Shown here: one piece after another, positions 54,729 through 62,802 of the stretch
Position numbering within the stretch: the first letter of the stretch is position 1
Layout: every line of letters begins with the position of its first letter
Notes under the pieces: generated by a model
What the model was told of the DNA's origin: nothing
Database searches by the model: none
Seen by the model: the letters and a program-made list of their open reading frames with translations, nothing else
Made by a program: the position numbers and the translations under genes
Source: Thermohalobacter berrensis
GTDB taxonomy: Bacteria > Bacillota > Clostridia > Tissierellales > Thermohalobacteraceae
Length of the DNA: 64,000 nt
Assembly (NCBI RefSeq): GCF_003609645.1
Contig: NZ_MCIB01000003.1
Coordinates: forward strand, 29,404-93,403
Direction: 5' to 3'

Positions 54729-55568
54729 ATGAAGAAAAAACATATATTTATTTTTACTTTAATCATTTTGTCTATATATCTTTTCTTTAATACTGGAATA
54801 TTCTATACTTTACGTAGCTATATAGTGATGTATCCCTATAGTATAAAACATAAAGATAAGAGCTTACTTAAAAGAAAAAATATTAAACTTTCTATACCTG
54901 GCGGAAGTCTAATGAAAAAAGATTGGTATCCTTTTACTATGACCTTCACAGATGATGAAGGATTTTCAAAATATGTAGGTAGAGATTTAGCTCTAACAAT
55001 ATTGTATAATTTCGGCCATTTTGATAAGTTAAATGGCTCTTCAACTTATTTTAATCCTAGTTCACCATATTTTAGCAGCTTTTATGGGGCATATATAGTC
55101 TATGATAATGAAAATCCAAATAATAGATTTGGTTTTAAAAACTTAAATGAAGTAAATGTTAAGGAGCTAATGTTAATTCCAAAATATGACCAAACACGTT
55201 TGGTCCTTCCCTCTTTAGGATGCCCTTATAATAAAACTGTTTTTAAAGTAAAAATAGGTAATATTAAAGGTAATATTAATTACATAGGGTTAGATGGATG
55301 GACTAGGATAGATGCAACAATAGTAACCAATAGCCCTATACACAAATATAAAAAAGGACAAAGAGGGTATATACAGTTTGGAAGGCCTTTAAAAGAGTAT
55401 TACAATGGAGTTGATTTTCCCCTTATTAATTTAAAAGGTAGGGTTTATGCAAAATATTTTAATAAATACAAAATGACGTTTATCTTTTATGTGATGGGAA
55501 AAGATTTAAACCTAATTGAAAACTGTGATAAAAACATTTTGTCAAAATCAAGGATAATAGTAAACTGA
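54729..55568 (+). CDS. Unidentified membrane-anchored protein
   Basis: 279 residues, recognised as no family. One N-terminal hydrophobic segment (IFIFTLIILSIYLFFNTGIFY, residues 6-26) indicates a membrane anchor or uncleaved signal; the rest looks like an extracellular beta-rich domain with many aromatic residues (YFNPSSPYFSSFYGAYIVYDNE). Basic pI by eye. RBS AAAGGG is about 10 bases before the ATG at 54729; a GTG at 54720 overlaps that site. A divergent gene cobO-type lies on the other strand and a terminator follows. Function not assignable. Confidence 0.75.
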   Translation: MKKKHIFIFTLIILSIYLFFNTGIFYTLRSYIVMYPYSIKHKDKSLLKRKNIKLSIPGGSLMKKDWYPFTMTFTDDEGFSKYVGRDLALTILYNFGHFDKLNGSSTYFNPSSPYFSSFYGAYIVYDNENPNNRFGFKNLNEVNVKELMLIPKYDQTRLVLPSLGCPYNKTVFKVKIGNIKGNINYIGLDGWTRIDATIVTNSPIHKYKKGQRGYIQFGRPLKEYYNGVDFPLINLKGRVYAKYFNKYKMTFIFYVMGKDLNLIENCDKNILSKSRIIVN

Positions 55569-55604
55569 AAAAGTCTTCTATTAAAAATAGAAGACTTTCA
55601 AGGC
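55568..55604 (+). repeat. Hairpin repeat copy 2
   Basis: Same 34-base hairpin unit as at 4102-4140 (AAAAAGTCTTCTATT...AATAGAAGACTTTCAAGG), starting in the stop codon region of the gene at 54729. Confidence 0.6.
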
Positions 55605-55634
55605 TGGTGAACCTATGGTTCACCAGCTTTTTTA
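55603..55634 (+). terminator. Terminator after the unidentified gene
   Basis: GCTGGTGAACC / GGTTCACCAGC with a TAT loop, followed by TTTTTTA. Confidence 0.93.
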
Positions 55635-55668
55635 TTCTTTTAAACCATATCAAAGGAAACATCCCTTA

Positions 55669-57162
55669 TTATGCCTTTAATACTAATTTAGCTTTATGGG
55701 TTATATTTTTAAATCTTTGAACCTGCTTCATAAGTTTTTGAAGCCTGAATACTACCTTTTCTTTATTACCCTTTTCAACCTCATTGGCTAACTTTTTAGC
55801 TAAAGGTCTTAAAGTTGGGAATTGGGTAAGATATATTAAGGATACCCATACACTATTTTCTGTAACTCTATTAGCAGCTGCAGGTCCCCAATACATATCA
55901 TACTGTTCTTGGATTGAACTATACATAATTTTTTCAAGTTCTTCTCTAGTAAACAAATTCTTTTCTATAGCCATATCTACTATATCTGTACCAGGTAAAA
56001 AATTTAGTCCATGAAGTTGAAGTTCAAATGGAGGTTCTAGTTTAAGACAAAGCTTAAATGTTTCTTTTAAATCCTCTAAGGTTTCAAATGGATGTTGTAA
56101 CATAAAATCATATATAATTCTTGGAACTTTGCATCTTGATAATATTTTACTTGATTTAATTATTTGCTCCTGAGTTTCAGTTCTATTAAAAACTTCTCTT
56201 CGTACTCTAGTTGACCCACTTTGAATACCAACAACTATTTGATATAAGCCAGCATCTACTAGTTTTTCAATAACATTTTCATCTACTTTTAAAGGATGTC
56301 CCCAAATTTTAAATGGAAGTCCTATTTCCTCTTTGTAACGCCTATTAAACTCATCTATCCATTCTTCATCATCAGGAAATATTTCGTCCCAAAAGTGTAT
56401 TACCTTTAATTTTTTTATTTTTTTCTTAGCTTCTTTTAATTCCTCCATGACACTATCAATACTTCTAAATCTTACAAATCTCCCTTTTTTAAAATATACC
56501 CTCTTAAGATTAATAGAACTACAATAGGAACATGTAAAAGGACATCCTCTAGAAGCTGTCAACTCAAAGGTCAATGATTTTAATTGTGGGTCTCCCTCTG
56601 TTAAAGTATCATTATGAATAACATACTTATTCTCTCCACCAATTTCTGGATAACCTAAACTATCTAAATCCTGTACAAGGCATCTTACATCATTTATTAC
56701 TATTTCTCCTTGATTATTTTTAAATGCAAGATTTTCTATATTTGAAATATCTTCTCCATTTTCTAATGCATCTAATAACTCAACAAATGCATCTTCACCT
56801 TCTCCTCTAATTACATAATCACCATGTGTTAATGCCTTTTTAGGGAATAATGTAGCATAAACTCCTCCCCATATAATAGGAATATCAAACTTTTCCCTTA
56901 TTCTATTATTTACTAAATAAACAGATTCCAGATAAAGTGAAGACATGACACTTAAACCTATATATGCTGGATTTATTTTATTTATTAATTCCTCTAATAA
57001 TTTCAGCTCTTTTTCACTTGCCTTACTAGGCTTTACACTATTAAACCCTTTAAAAAATAATATATGAGGTGTATAGCCTCTTTTTTTCAAAGTATTAGCA
57101 AGATATCTTACACCTAAAGCCTTTTCATTATAAAATCCTATCAATAAAACGGATTTATCCAT
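55669..57162 (-). CDS. B12-binding-domain radical SAM protein
   Basis: 497 residues. A cobalamin-binding-like Rossmann domain (residues 1-140: VLLIGFYNEKALGVRYLANTL, YIGLSVMSSLYLESV, PIIWGGVYATLFP) precedes the radical SAM core with SRGCPFTCSYCSS (CxxxCxxC near residue 205) and the downstream TGD-like AGLYQIVVGIQSGS. The usual B12-binding DxHxxG motif is not evident, so cobalamin may be bound base-off without His or not at all. Family members methylate or rearrange diverse substrates. The start ATG 57162 has GGAGG upstream; the open frame reaches 57225. Confidence 0.85.
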   Translation of the reverse strand: MDKSVLLIGFYNEKALGVRYLANTLKKRGYTPHILFFKGFNSVKPSKASEKELKLLEELINKINPAYIGLSVMSSLYLESVYLVNNRIREKFDIPIIWGGVYATLFPKKALTHGDYVIRGEGEDAFVELLDALENGEDISNIENLAFKNNQGEIVINDVRCLVQDLDSLGYPEIGGENKYVIHNDTLTEGDPQLKSLTFELTASRGCPFTCSYCSSINLKRVYFKKGRFVRFRSIDSVMEELKEAKKKIKKLKVIHFWDEIFPDDEEWIDEFNRRYKEEIGLPFKIWGHPLKVDENVIEKLVDAGLYQIVVGIQSGSTRVRREVFNRTETQEQIIKSSKILSRCKVPRIIYDFMLQHPFETLEDLKETFKLCLKLEPPFELQLHGLNFLPGTDIVDMAIEKNLFTREELEKIMYSSIQEQYDMYWGPAAANRVTENSVWVSLIYLTQFPTLRPLAKKLANEVEKGNKEKVVFRLQKLMKQVQRFKNITHKAKLVLKA

Positions 57163-57249
57163 TATTCTCCTCCATTCTTCATTTAAATCTATAAATATGT
57201 TATCACACCATATAATATATAACAATATACTTATTTAAAACTAGTTTCC

Positions 57250-57309
57250 AAGAATTAATGATATAATTATTTTGATACCCGAAAGAATTAATGATATAAT
57301 TATTTCGAG
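57250..57309 (+). repeat. Tandem direct repeat before the MATE gene
   Basis: AAGAATTAATGATATAATTA plus TTTTGA (57250-57275) is repeated with one change (TTTCGA) at 57284-57309, 34 bases apart. Each copy contains ATATAAT. Each could be a promoter -10 with a regulator site. Confidence 0.75.
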
Positions 57310-57331
57310 ACACTAATTATGGAGGAATTTT

Positions 57332-58705
57332 ATGGATTACATAGAAAAAAGACAATTAATTTTAAAAGGGAAAATAAGCAAGGTTATACTTACTCTAGCC
57401 GGGCCAATAATGGCAAATAACTTAATACAAACTCTATATAACCTTGCAGATACATATTGGGTAAGTAGATTGGGTTCAACAGAAGTTGCAGCAATAACCT
57501 TAATTTGGCCAGTTATTTTTTTAATGATGGCTTTAGGCATTGGTGTTTCAATAGCATCTATTTCACTTATTTCACAGTATATTGGTTCTAATAACATGGA
57601 AGATGCCAAAAAAGTAGCAGGTCAAGTAATATCCTTTTCCTTTATTTTTTCATCTGTCCTTGGATTAATTGGAGCTTTATCAGCCCACTATATAGTTAAA
57701 GCAATGGGAGGAGAAGGAATACTTTTAGAAAAAAGTGTAACCTTTCTTAGGATAATTTTCTTTGGTATGCCTACACTTTTTATTTTCTTTGCCTTTAATT
57801 CTATTAAACAGGGGCAGGGAGATACCCTTACTCCTATGAAGTATAGTGCATTTTCAGCATTATTAAATATCATATTAGACCCAATATTTATTTTTACTCT
57901 TAATCTTGGGATTGGTGGTGCTGCTTTAGCGACTGTACTTTCTAGAGGAATTTTTTCTTTATATGCAGTATACAGACTTTTTTCTGTAAAAAATGGAATA
58001 AGACTTAAAAAGGATGATTTATATTTAAACAAAAGTGTGTTAACTAAACTAATAAAAATTGGCTTTCCGGCCTCTATTGGCCAATCAACAGCTGCATTTG
58101 GATTTATTATTCTAAATGCTTTTATTATTGGATTCGGTGAAGCTACTATGGCAGCCTTTGGTATAGGAAATAGGATAGTTTCCCTTATATTAATGCCTGC
58201 AATGGGAATTGGAAGCTCTATTTCAACAATTGTGGGGCAAAATCTGGGAGCTGACAATGTCAAAAGGGCAAAGGAAGCTGTAAAAACTAGTGCAATTTTA
58301 TCAACTATAATATTAGCTATAGGTGGTGTAATAGTTTTTATCCTTTCAGAAACAATAATTGGATTCTTTGCAAAAAATGACCCTATAGTTTTTAATCAAG
58401 CTACTTACTACCTTAAACTAGTTATATTTACTATGCCTTTAATGGGTTTTTTCCAGATATTTATGGGAACTTTTCAAGGTTCAGGTCATACTATAATGGC
58501 TATGATATTAACAGGTGGAAGATTATGGTGCCTTAGAATCCCATTAATAGTATTATTCAAAAACTTTACTGATCTTGGTTCAAAATCAGTATGGTTTGCA
58601 ATGATTCTTAGTAATGCACTTATATGTCTTGTAGGTTATGGATTATATAAGAGTGGAAAATGGGAGAGAAAAGTTATTAAAAAAACTAACATAGATAATG
58701 AATAA
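57332..58705 (+). CDS. MATE-family efflux transporter
   Basis: 457 residues with 12 hydrophobic segments in two homologous halves. Starts near helix 1 with ILTLAGPIMANNLIQTLYNLADTYWVSRLG; the second half repeats as IKIGFPASIGQSTAAFGFIILNAFIIGFGE; NPGADNVKRA-like end motif NLGADNVKRAKEA. DinF/NorM-type Na+ or H+ coupled export of drugs or metabolites. GGAGG is 8 bases before the ATG. Preceded by the tandem repeat and ended by a terminator, so monocistronic. Confidence 0.93.
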   Translation: MDYIEKRQLILKGKISKVILTLAGPIMANNLIQTLYNLADTYWVSRLGSTEVAAITLIWPVIFLMMALGIGVSIASISLISQYIGSNNMEDAKKVAGQVISFSFIFSSVLGLIGALSAHYIVKAMGGEGILLEKSVTFLRIIFFGMPTLFIFFAFNSIKQGQGDTLTPMKYSAFSALLNIILDPIFIFTLNLGIGGAALATVLSRGIFSLYAVYRLFSVKNGIRLKKDDLYLNKSVLTKLIKIGFPASIGQSTAAFGFIILNAFIIGFGEATMAAFGIGNRIVSLILMPAMGIGSSISTIVGQNLGADNVKRAKEAVKTSAILSTIILAIGGVIVFILSETIIGFFAKNDPIVFNQATYYLKLVIFTMPLMGFFQIFMGTFQGSGHTIMAMILTGGRLWCLRIPLIVLFKNFTDLGSKSVWFAMILSNALICLVGYGLYKSGKWERKVIKKTNIDNE

Positions 58706-58714
58706 CTAACAACT

Positions 58715-58743
58715 AAAGCGGCCAATATTATATTGGCCGCTTT
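58715..58743 (+). terminator. Terminator after the MATE gene
   Basis: AAAGCGGCCAATA / TATTGGCCGCTTT with T tract; it may also serve the convergent cupin gene. Confidence 0.92.
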
Positions 58744-58762
58744 TAACAATTCTTTATTATAA

Positions 58763-59110
58763 TTATTTATCTCCCTCTTCTGGTACTATACAGATAAAAG
58801 CGAAATTATCTTTTCCCCTATTTGAAAATTGATGGATTTTATTGGAAGGAACATATGCAAAAGAACCTTCTTCAACCTCATAATCTTTTCCATCTAAATG
58901 TAAGATTCCCTTTCCCCTTACTATATAGTTTATATGGGGCCATGGATGAGTATGTTTTGGAGTATGTCCTCCTTCTTCTAGCTCAAAAACACGCATAACA
59001 TGACCTTCCCAGCCCTCTTCTGGAGAAATTAAAACCTTCTTAATTGCTTTCTTTATACCTTCTCCCTCTATTCTTTTACCCTCTAAATCCTTTTCATGAG
59101 AAACTATCAT
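58763..59110 (-). CDS. Single-domain cupin protein
   Basis: 115 residues. Metal-binding cupin motif 1 reads GGHTPKHTHPWPHINYIVRGKG (His ligands and a Glu position), motif 2 PSNKIHQFSNRGKDNF. Small cupins bind a divalent metal and act as enzymes or sensors; the substrate cannot be inferred. GGGGAGG precedes the ATG. Convergent with the MATE gene. Confidence 0.88.
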   Translation of the reverse strand: MIVSHEKDLEGKRIEGEGIKKAIKKVLISPEEGWEGHVMRVFELEEGGHTPKHTHPWPHINYIVRGKGILHLDGKDYEVEEGSFAYVPSNKIHQFSNRGKDNFAFICIVPEEGDK

Positions 59111-59218
59111 TAATAAAACCTCCCCACTTGTTTCAATTAATCATCTTATAGTAATATTATAACTTTTTTTAAAGGAAAGGAAAACCTTTTATCATATACC
59201 TATCTTTTTGTTTCCTAA

Positions 59219-60355
59219 TTACTTTTTAGGAGGTCTAGGACCATAATACTGATAATAATCCACTTTAATTCTTCCATTATATAACTTTCTCTTTCTATCT
59301 GCCCTTTTACCATATAGTTTTTCAAACTTTTCATTGGAAGTAAGTACATATATTGACCAGGTATCAAGTTTTTTGAATTTTTTACCCACTCTTCTATAAA
59401 GTTCTTGTACCTCTTTCCTTTCACCTAATCTTTCACCATATGGTGGATTACATATTATAACCCCATACTTTTCCTTCACTTTCATATCTAATACATCCAT
59501 ATTCTTAAATTTTATACAGTCATCTACTCCAGCTTCAAAGGCATTTTCTTTTGCAATTTCTATAGCCTTACTATCTATATCTGATGCAATAATATTAAGC
59601 CTTACATCTTGGTCTATAGATTCAAAGGCTTCTACCCTAGCTTCTTTCCAAAGTTTTTTTCCTACTCTAGGCCATTCCTCTGAAGCAAAGCTTCTGTTTA
59701 ATCCTGGTGCTATATTTTTACCTATCATTGCGGCTTCTATAGCTATTGTTCCTGAACCACAGAAAGGATCTAATAAAAGTCTATCTTTATTCCAATAACT
59801 TAGCTGGACCATTGCAGATGCAAGGGTTTCCTTTAGTGGAGCCTCTACCTGATCTACCCTATATCCTCTTTTATGTAGACCAACTCCGCTTGTATCAATG
59901 GTTAACGTTGCAATATCTTTAAGTAATGAAACCTGTATTGTAAATTTAGGACCGGTTTCTTCAAACCATTCCCTATTATATTTAGTTTTCAATTTTTCAA
60001 CAACTGCTTTTTTAACTATAGATTGACAATCAGGAACACTATATAATTTTGATTTAATAGATTTACCTGTTACAGTAAATTCACCATCTTCAGTAATCCA
60101 TTCATCCCAAGGTAATGCTTTAGTTTTCTCAAATAGCTCTTCAAAGGAAAGAGCTTTAAATTCACCCATTTTTAAAAGAACTCTATCTGCTGATCTAAGC
60201 CATAAGTTTGCCTTAGGAATAGCAGATTCATCTGCTTTAAAAGTAACCTTTCCATTTTCTACTTTAATATGATTATATCCAAGGGCTTGAACTTCCCTTT
60301 TTACTACTGCCTCTAAACCAAATGTAGAAGTAGCTATAAGTTCAATTTCACTCAT
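59219..60355 (-). CDS. THUMP-domain rRNA (guanine-N2)-methyltransferase, RlmL/YpsC-like
   Basis: 378 residues. Begins with a ferredoxin-like/THUMP RNA-binding region (residues 1-160), then a Rossmann methyltransferase: DPFCGSGTIAIEAAMIGKNIAPG (SAM motif I), ASDIDSKAIEIAKENAFEAG, and the base-flipping catalytic NPPYGERLGER motif IV. Methylates guanosine N2 in 23S rRNA (position not determined from sequence). GGAGAG precedes the ATG. Confidence 0.93.
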   Translation of the reverse strand: MSEIELIATSTFGLEAVVKREVQALGYNHIKVENGKVTFKADESAIPKANLWLRSADRVLLKMGEFKALSFEELFEKTKALPWDEWITEDGEFTVTGKSIKSKLYSVPDCQSIVKKAVVEKLKTKYNREWFEETGPKFTIQVSLLKDIATLTIDTSGVGLHKRGYRVDQVEAPLKETLASAMVQLSYWNKDRLLLDPFCGSGTIAIEAAMIGKNIAPGLNRSFASEEWPRVGKKLWKEARVEAFESIDQDVRLNIIASDIDSKAIEIAKENAFEAGVDDCIKFKNMDVLDMKVKEKYGVIICNPPYGERLGERKEVQELYRRVGKKFKKLDTWSIYVLTSNEKFEKLYGKRADRKRKLYNGRIKVDYYQYYGPRPPKK

Positions 60356-60523
60356 ATTATCTCTCCTAATCCTTTTTTTATAGTATATCCCAAGTCTCTA
60401 GAACATTGTATCAAATTTTAATCTAAAAAAAAATTATGAAATATACATTTTATGTTTATAAATTTCCTACATCTGGGTATAAAAATATTAGATTGATTAA
60501 AAAATTAAGGAGGTTATAAATTA

Positions 60524-60898
60524 ATGAAATCTTTAGGTCAACTTTTACAAACTGGTGATTGGAAAGGTGAAAAACACGTTCCTGTGATTCATAGCACTGA
60601 AAAAATTAAAGCAGGGGAAGAGTTTCAATTAAAAGTATCTATTGGAGATGAAATCAAACATCCAAACACACTTGAGCATCATATTAAGTGGATTAAAGTC
60701 TTTTTCCATCCAGAAGGAGGAAAATTCCCTGTAGAAATAGCTACTTTTAACTTTAGTGCCCATGGTGAAGGTGATGTTTTTGATGAACCTGTAGGTATTA
60801 CTCATGTTAAGTTAGATAAACCTGGAACTATTTATGCATTAAGTTACTGCAACATTCATGGCCTTTGGGAAAACAGTAAAGAAATAGCTGTAGAATAA
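60524..60898 (+). CDS. Superoxide reductase (neelaredoxin type, class II)
   Basis: 124 residues with only the catalytic iron domain; the N-terminal rubredoxin-like Cys4 domain of desulfoferrodoxin is absent. The site is complete: GEKHVPVIH (Glu16, Lys17 and His18), HPNTLEHHIKWI (His46, His52 and His53), and CNIHGLW (Cys109, His112) for the square-pyramidal Fe(His)4Cys centre. It reduces superoxide to H2O2 without making O2. AAGGAGG precedes the ATG. Monocistronic. Confidence 0.95.
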   Translation: MKSLGQLLQTGDWKGEKHVPVIHSTEKIKAGEEFQLKVSIGDEIKHPNTLEHHIKWIKVFFHPEGGKFPVEIATFNFSAHGEGDVFDEPVGITHVKLDKPGTIYALSYCNIHGLWENSKEIAVE

Positions 60899-60919
60899 AA
60901 AGATCCATATTTCATAAAA

Positions 60920-60977
60920 AAATACACCTCCTATTAGTAGACTACTTTCTCCTTTATCTACTAATAGGGGTGTATCT
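60920..60977. terminator. Terminator between SOR and hydrogenase genes
   Basis: ATACACCTCCTATTAGTAGA (60922-60941) pairs with TCTACTAATAGGGGTGTAT (60957-60975) across a 15-base loop; A/T tracts on both sides. Confidence 0.88.
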
Positions 60978-61000
60978 TATTTTACATAGATTTTTATTTA

Positions 61001-62752
61001 TTATTTAAGAGGATAATTTTCTCTTTTTACATAGTGTGTGTGAAGTAACTCGTGTGATTTATGACCATTTGGTTTTCCAAAGTATTCATCATATATTTTC
61101 TTAATCATTGGGTTTTCATGGGATTTTCTTATAGTTTTAGCTTCATCTTCTTCATATAGAGCCTTTGCTCTTTCTTTTCTTATATCTTTGGTCATTCTAT
61201 CTTTCATAGTTACATGTGGCTGTCCTCCACCAGTAACACATCCGCCAGAACATCCCATTACTTCTATAAAGTGATATTCTTTTTCACCTGATTTTACTTG
61301 GTCTAAAAGTTTGCTAGCTGCACCTGTACTATGAGCTACTGCAACTTTTACTTCCTTATCTCCTAGATTAATTGTAGCTTCCTTAATTCCTTCAACTCCT
61401 CTAACTTGTTCAAATTCTATTTTTTCTAATTCCTTACCAGTTACAACTTCAGCTACAGTTCTAAGGGCAGCTTCCATAACTCCACCTGTTGCACCGAATA
61501 TAACCGCTGCTCCTGTTGATTCTCCTAATACTTCATCAAAGTCTTCATCTGGTAATTCTACAAAGTCAATTCCAGCTTGCTTAATCATTTTAGCTAATTC
61601 TCTTGTTGTTAATACTGAATCTACATCTGCGTATCCAGTAGATTGAAGTTCTTCTCTTTGTGATTCAAATTTCTTAGCTGTACATGGCATTATTGATACT
61701 ACATATATATCTTTAGGATCTATTCCATTCTTCTCAGCATAATATGATTTTACTACCGCACCTAACATTTGGTGAGGTGATTTACAAGTTGATAAGTTAT
61801 CTAAGAACTCAGGATAATAGTGTTCACAGAATTTAATCCATCCTGGTGAACAAGAAGTAATCATTGGAAGTTTTCCACCATTTTCTAATCTGTCTAGTAG
61901 CTCATGTCCCTCTTCCATTATTGTTAAGTCAGCAGCAAAATCAGTATCAAATACTTTATCGAATCCTAGTCTTCTTAATGCAGCTGCCATTTTGCCTGTT
62001 ACCCTTGTTCCCATTGGAAGTCCGAATTCTTCACCTAATGCTGCTCTAACTGCTGGAGCTGTTTGAACTACAACATGCTTATTTGGATCTTCAATTGCAT
62101 CCCAAACATAATCTATTTCTTCTTTTTCTTTTAATGCTCCAACTGGACATGCAGCAATACATTGTCCACAATTAATACATGGAACATCTCTCATGTCTTT
62201 GTTGAAAGCTGTAGTTACAATAGTTTCAAAACCTCTGTTTGTAAATCCAAGTACACCTACATTTTGTACCTTGCTGCAGACACTTACACATCTACCACAA
62301 AGTATACATTTACCAGGATCTCTAACTACTGAAGGTGATGAAGTATCTTCATATGTTTCAGTCATTTCTCCTTCAAAGGCTACTTCTTTAACACCTAAGT
62401 CATTAGCTACACTTTGTAATTCACACTTATTATTTCTTTCACAAGTAGTACAATCACCTTTATGATTTGAAAGCATTAATTCAACAACTGCTTTTCTAGC
62501 TTCCCTAACCTTTTTAGTATTAGTCTTTACTACCATTCCATCTTGTACTTGAAGTACACAAGAAGCTTGTAAAGTTCTAGCTCCCTCAACTTCTACAACA
62601 CAAACTCTACATGCACCTACTTCATTTATTTCCTTTAGGTAACAAAGTGTTGGTATATTAATTCCTGCACTTCTTGCAGCTTCAAGTACCGTATAATTTT
62701 CTGGTACTGTTACCTTTTGCCCATCTATAGTTAAAGTAACATTATTCATCAT
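61001..62752 (-). CDS. hndD: [FeFe] hydrogenase catalytic subunit, HndD/HydA-like
   Basis: 583 residues. In order: N-terminal [2Fe-2S] (CYLKEINEVGACRVCVVEV...SC), His-Cys3 [4Fe-4S] (HKGDCTTCERNNKCEL), two [4Fe-4S] (CILCGRCVSVCSK; CINCGQCIAACPVG), then the H-cluster domain with L1 ITSCSPGWIKF, L2 SIMPCTAKKFE and L3 EVMGCSGGCVTGGGQPH. L1 has Ser302 where the usual sequence is TSCCPGW. Together with hndC it should be an NAD(P)-linked, probably bifurcating, hydrogenase. Two adjacent ATGs (62752, 62749) follow GGGGTG. Cotranscribed 50 bases behind hndC. Confidence 0.95.
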   Translation of the reverse strand: MMNNVTLTIDGQKVTVPENYTVLEAARSAGINIPTLCYLKEINEVGACRVCVVEVEGARTLQASCVLQVQDGMVVKTNTKKVREARKAVVELMLSNHKGDCTTCERNNKCELQSVANDLGVKEVAFEGEMTETYEDTSSPSVVRDPGKCILCGRCVSVCSKVQNVGVLGFTNRGFETIVTTAFNKDMRDVPCINCGQCIAACPVGALKEKEEIDYVWDAIEDPNKHVVVQTAPAVRAALGEEFGLPMGTRVTGKMAAALRRLGFDKVFDTDFAADLTIMEEGHELLDRLENGGKLPMITSCSPGWIKFCEHYYPEFLDNLSTCKSPHQMLGAVVKSYYAEKNGIDPKDIYVVSIMPCTAKKFESQREELQSTGYADVDSVLTTRELAKMIKQAGIDFVELPDEDFDEVLGESTGAAVIFGATGGVMEAALRTVAEVVTGKELEKIEFEQVRGVEGIKEATINLGDKEVKVAVAHSTGAASKLLDQVKSGEKEYHFIEVMGCSGGCVTGGGQPHVTMKDRMTKDIRKERAKALYEEDEAKTIRKSHENPMIKKIYDEYFGKPNGHKSHELLHTHYVKRENYPLK

Positions 62753-62802
62753 TTACACCCCTTTTCTAGTTATTAAGATTTTAGAAGGACAGACTGTTTA
62801 TA

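Noticed and set aside
57688..58263. Minus-strand 191-codon frame opposite the MATE gene
   Set aside because: Antisense shadow of a transporter gene, no ribosome site, no recognisable domain.
59215..59424. Short minus-strand frame within the methyltransferase 3' end
   Set aside because: Different frame of the same strand inside a well-supported gene; no independent support.
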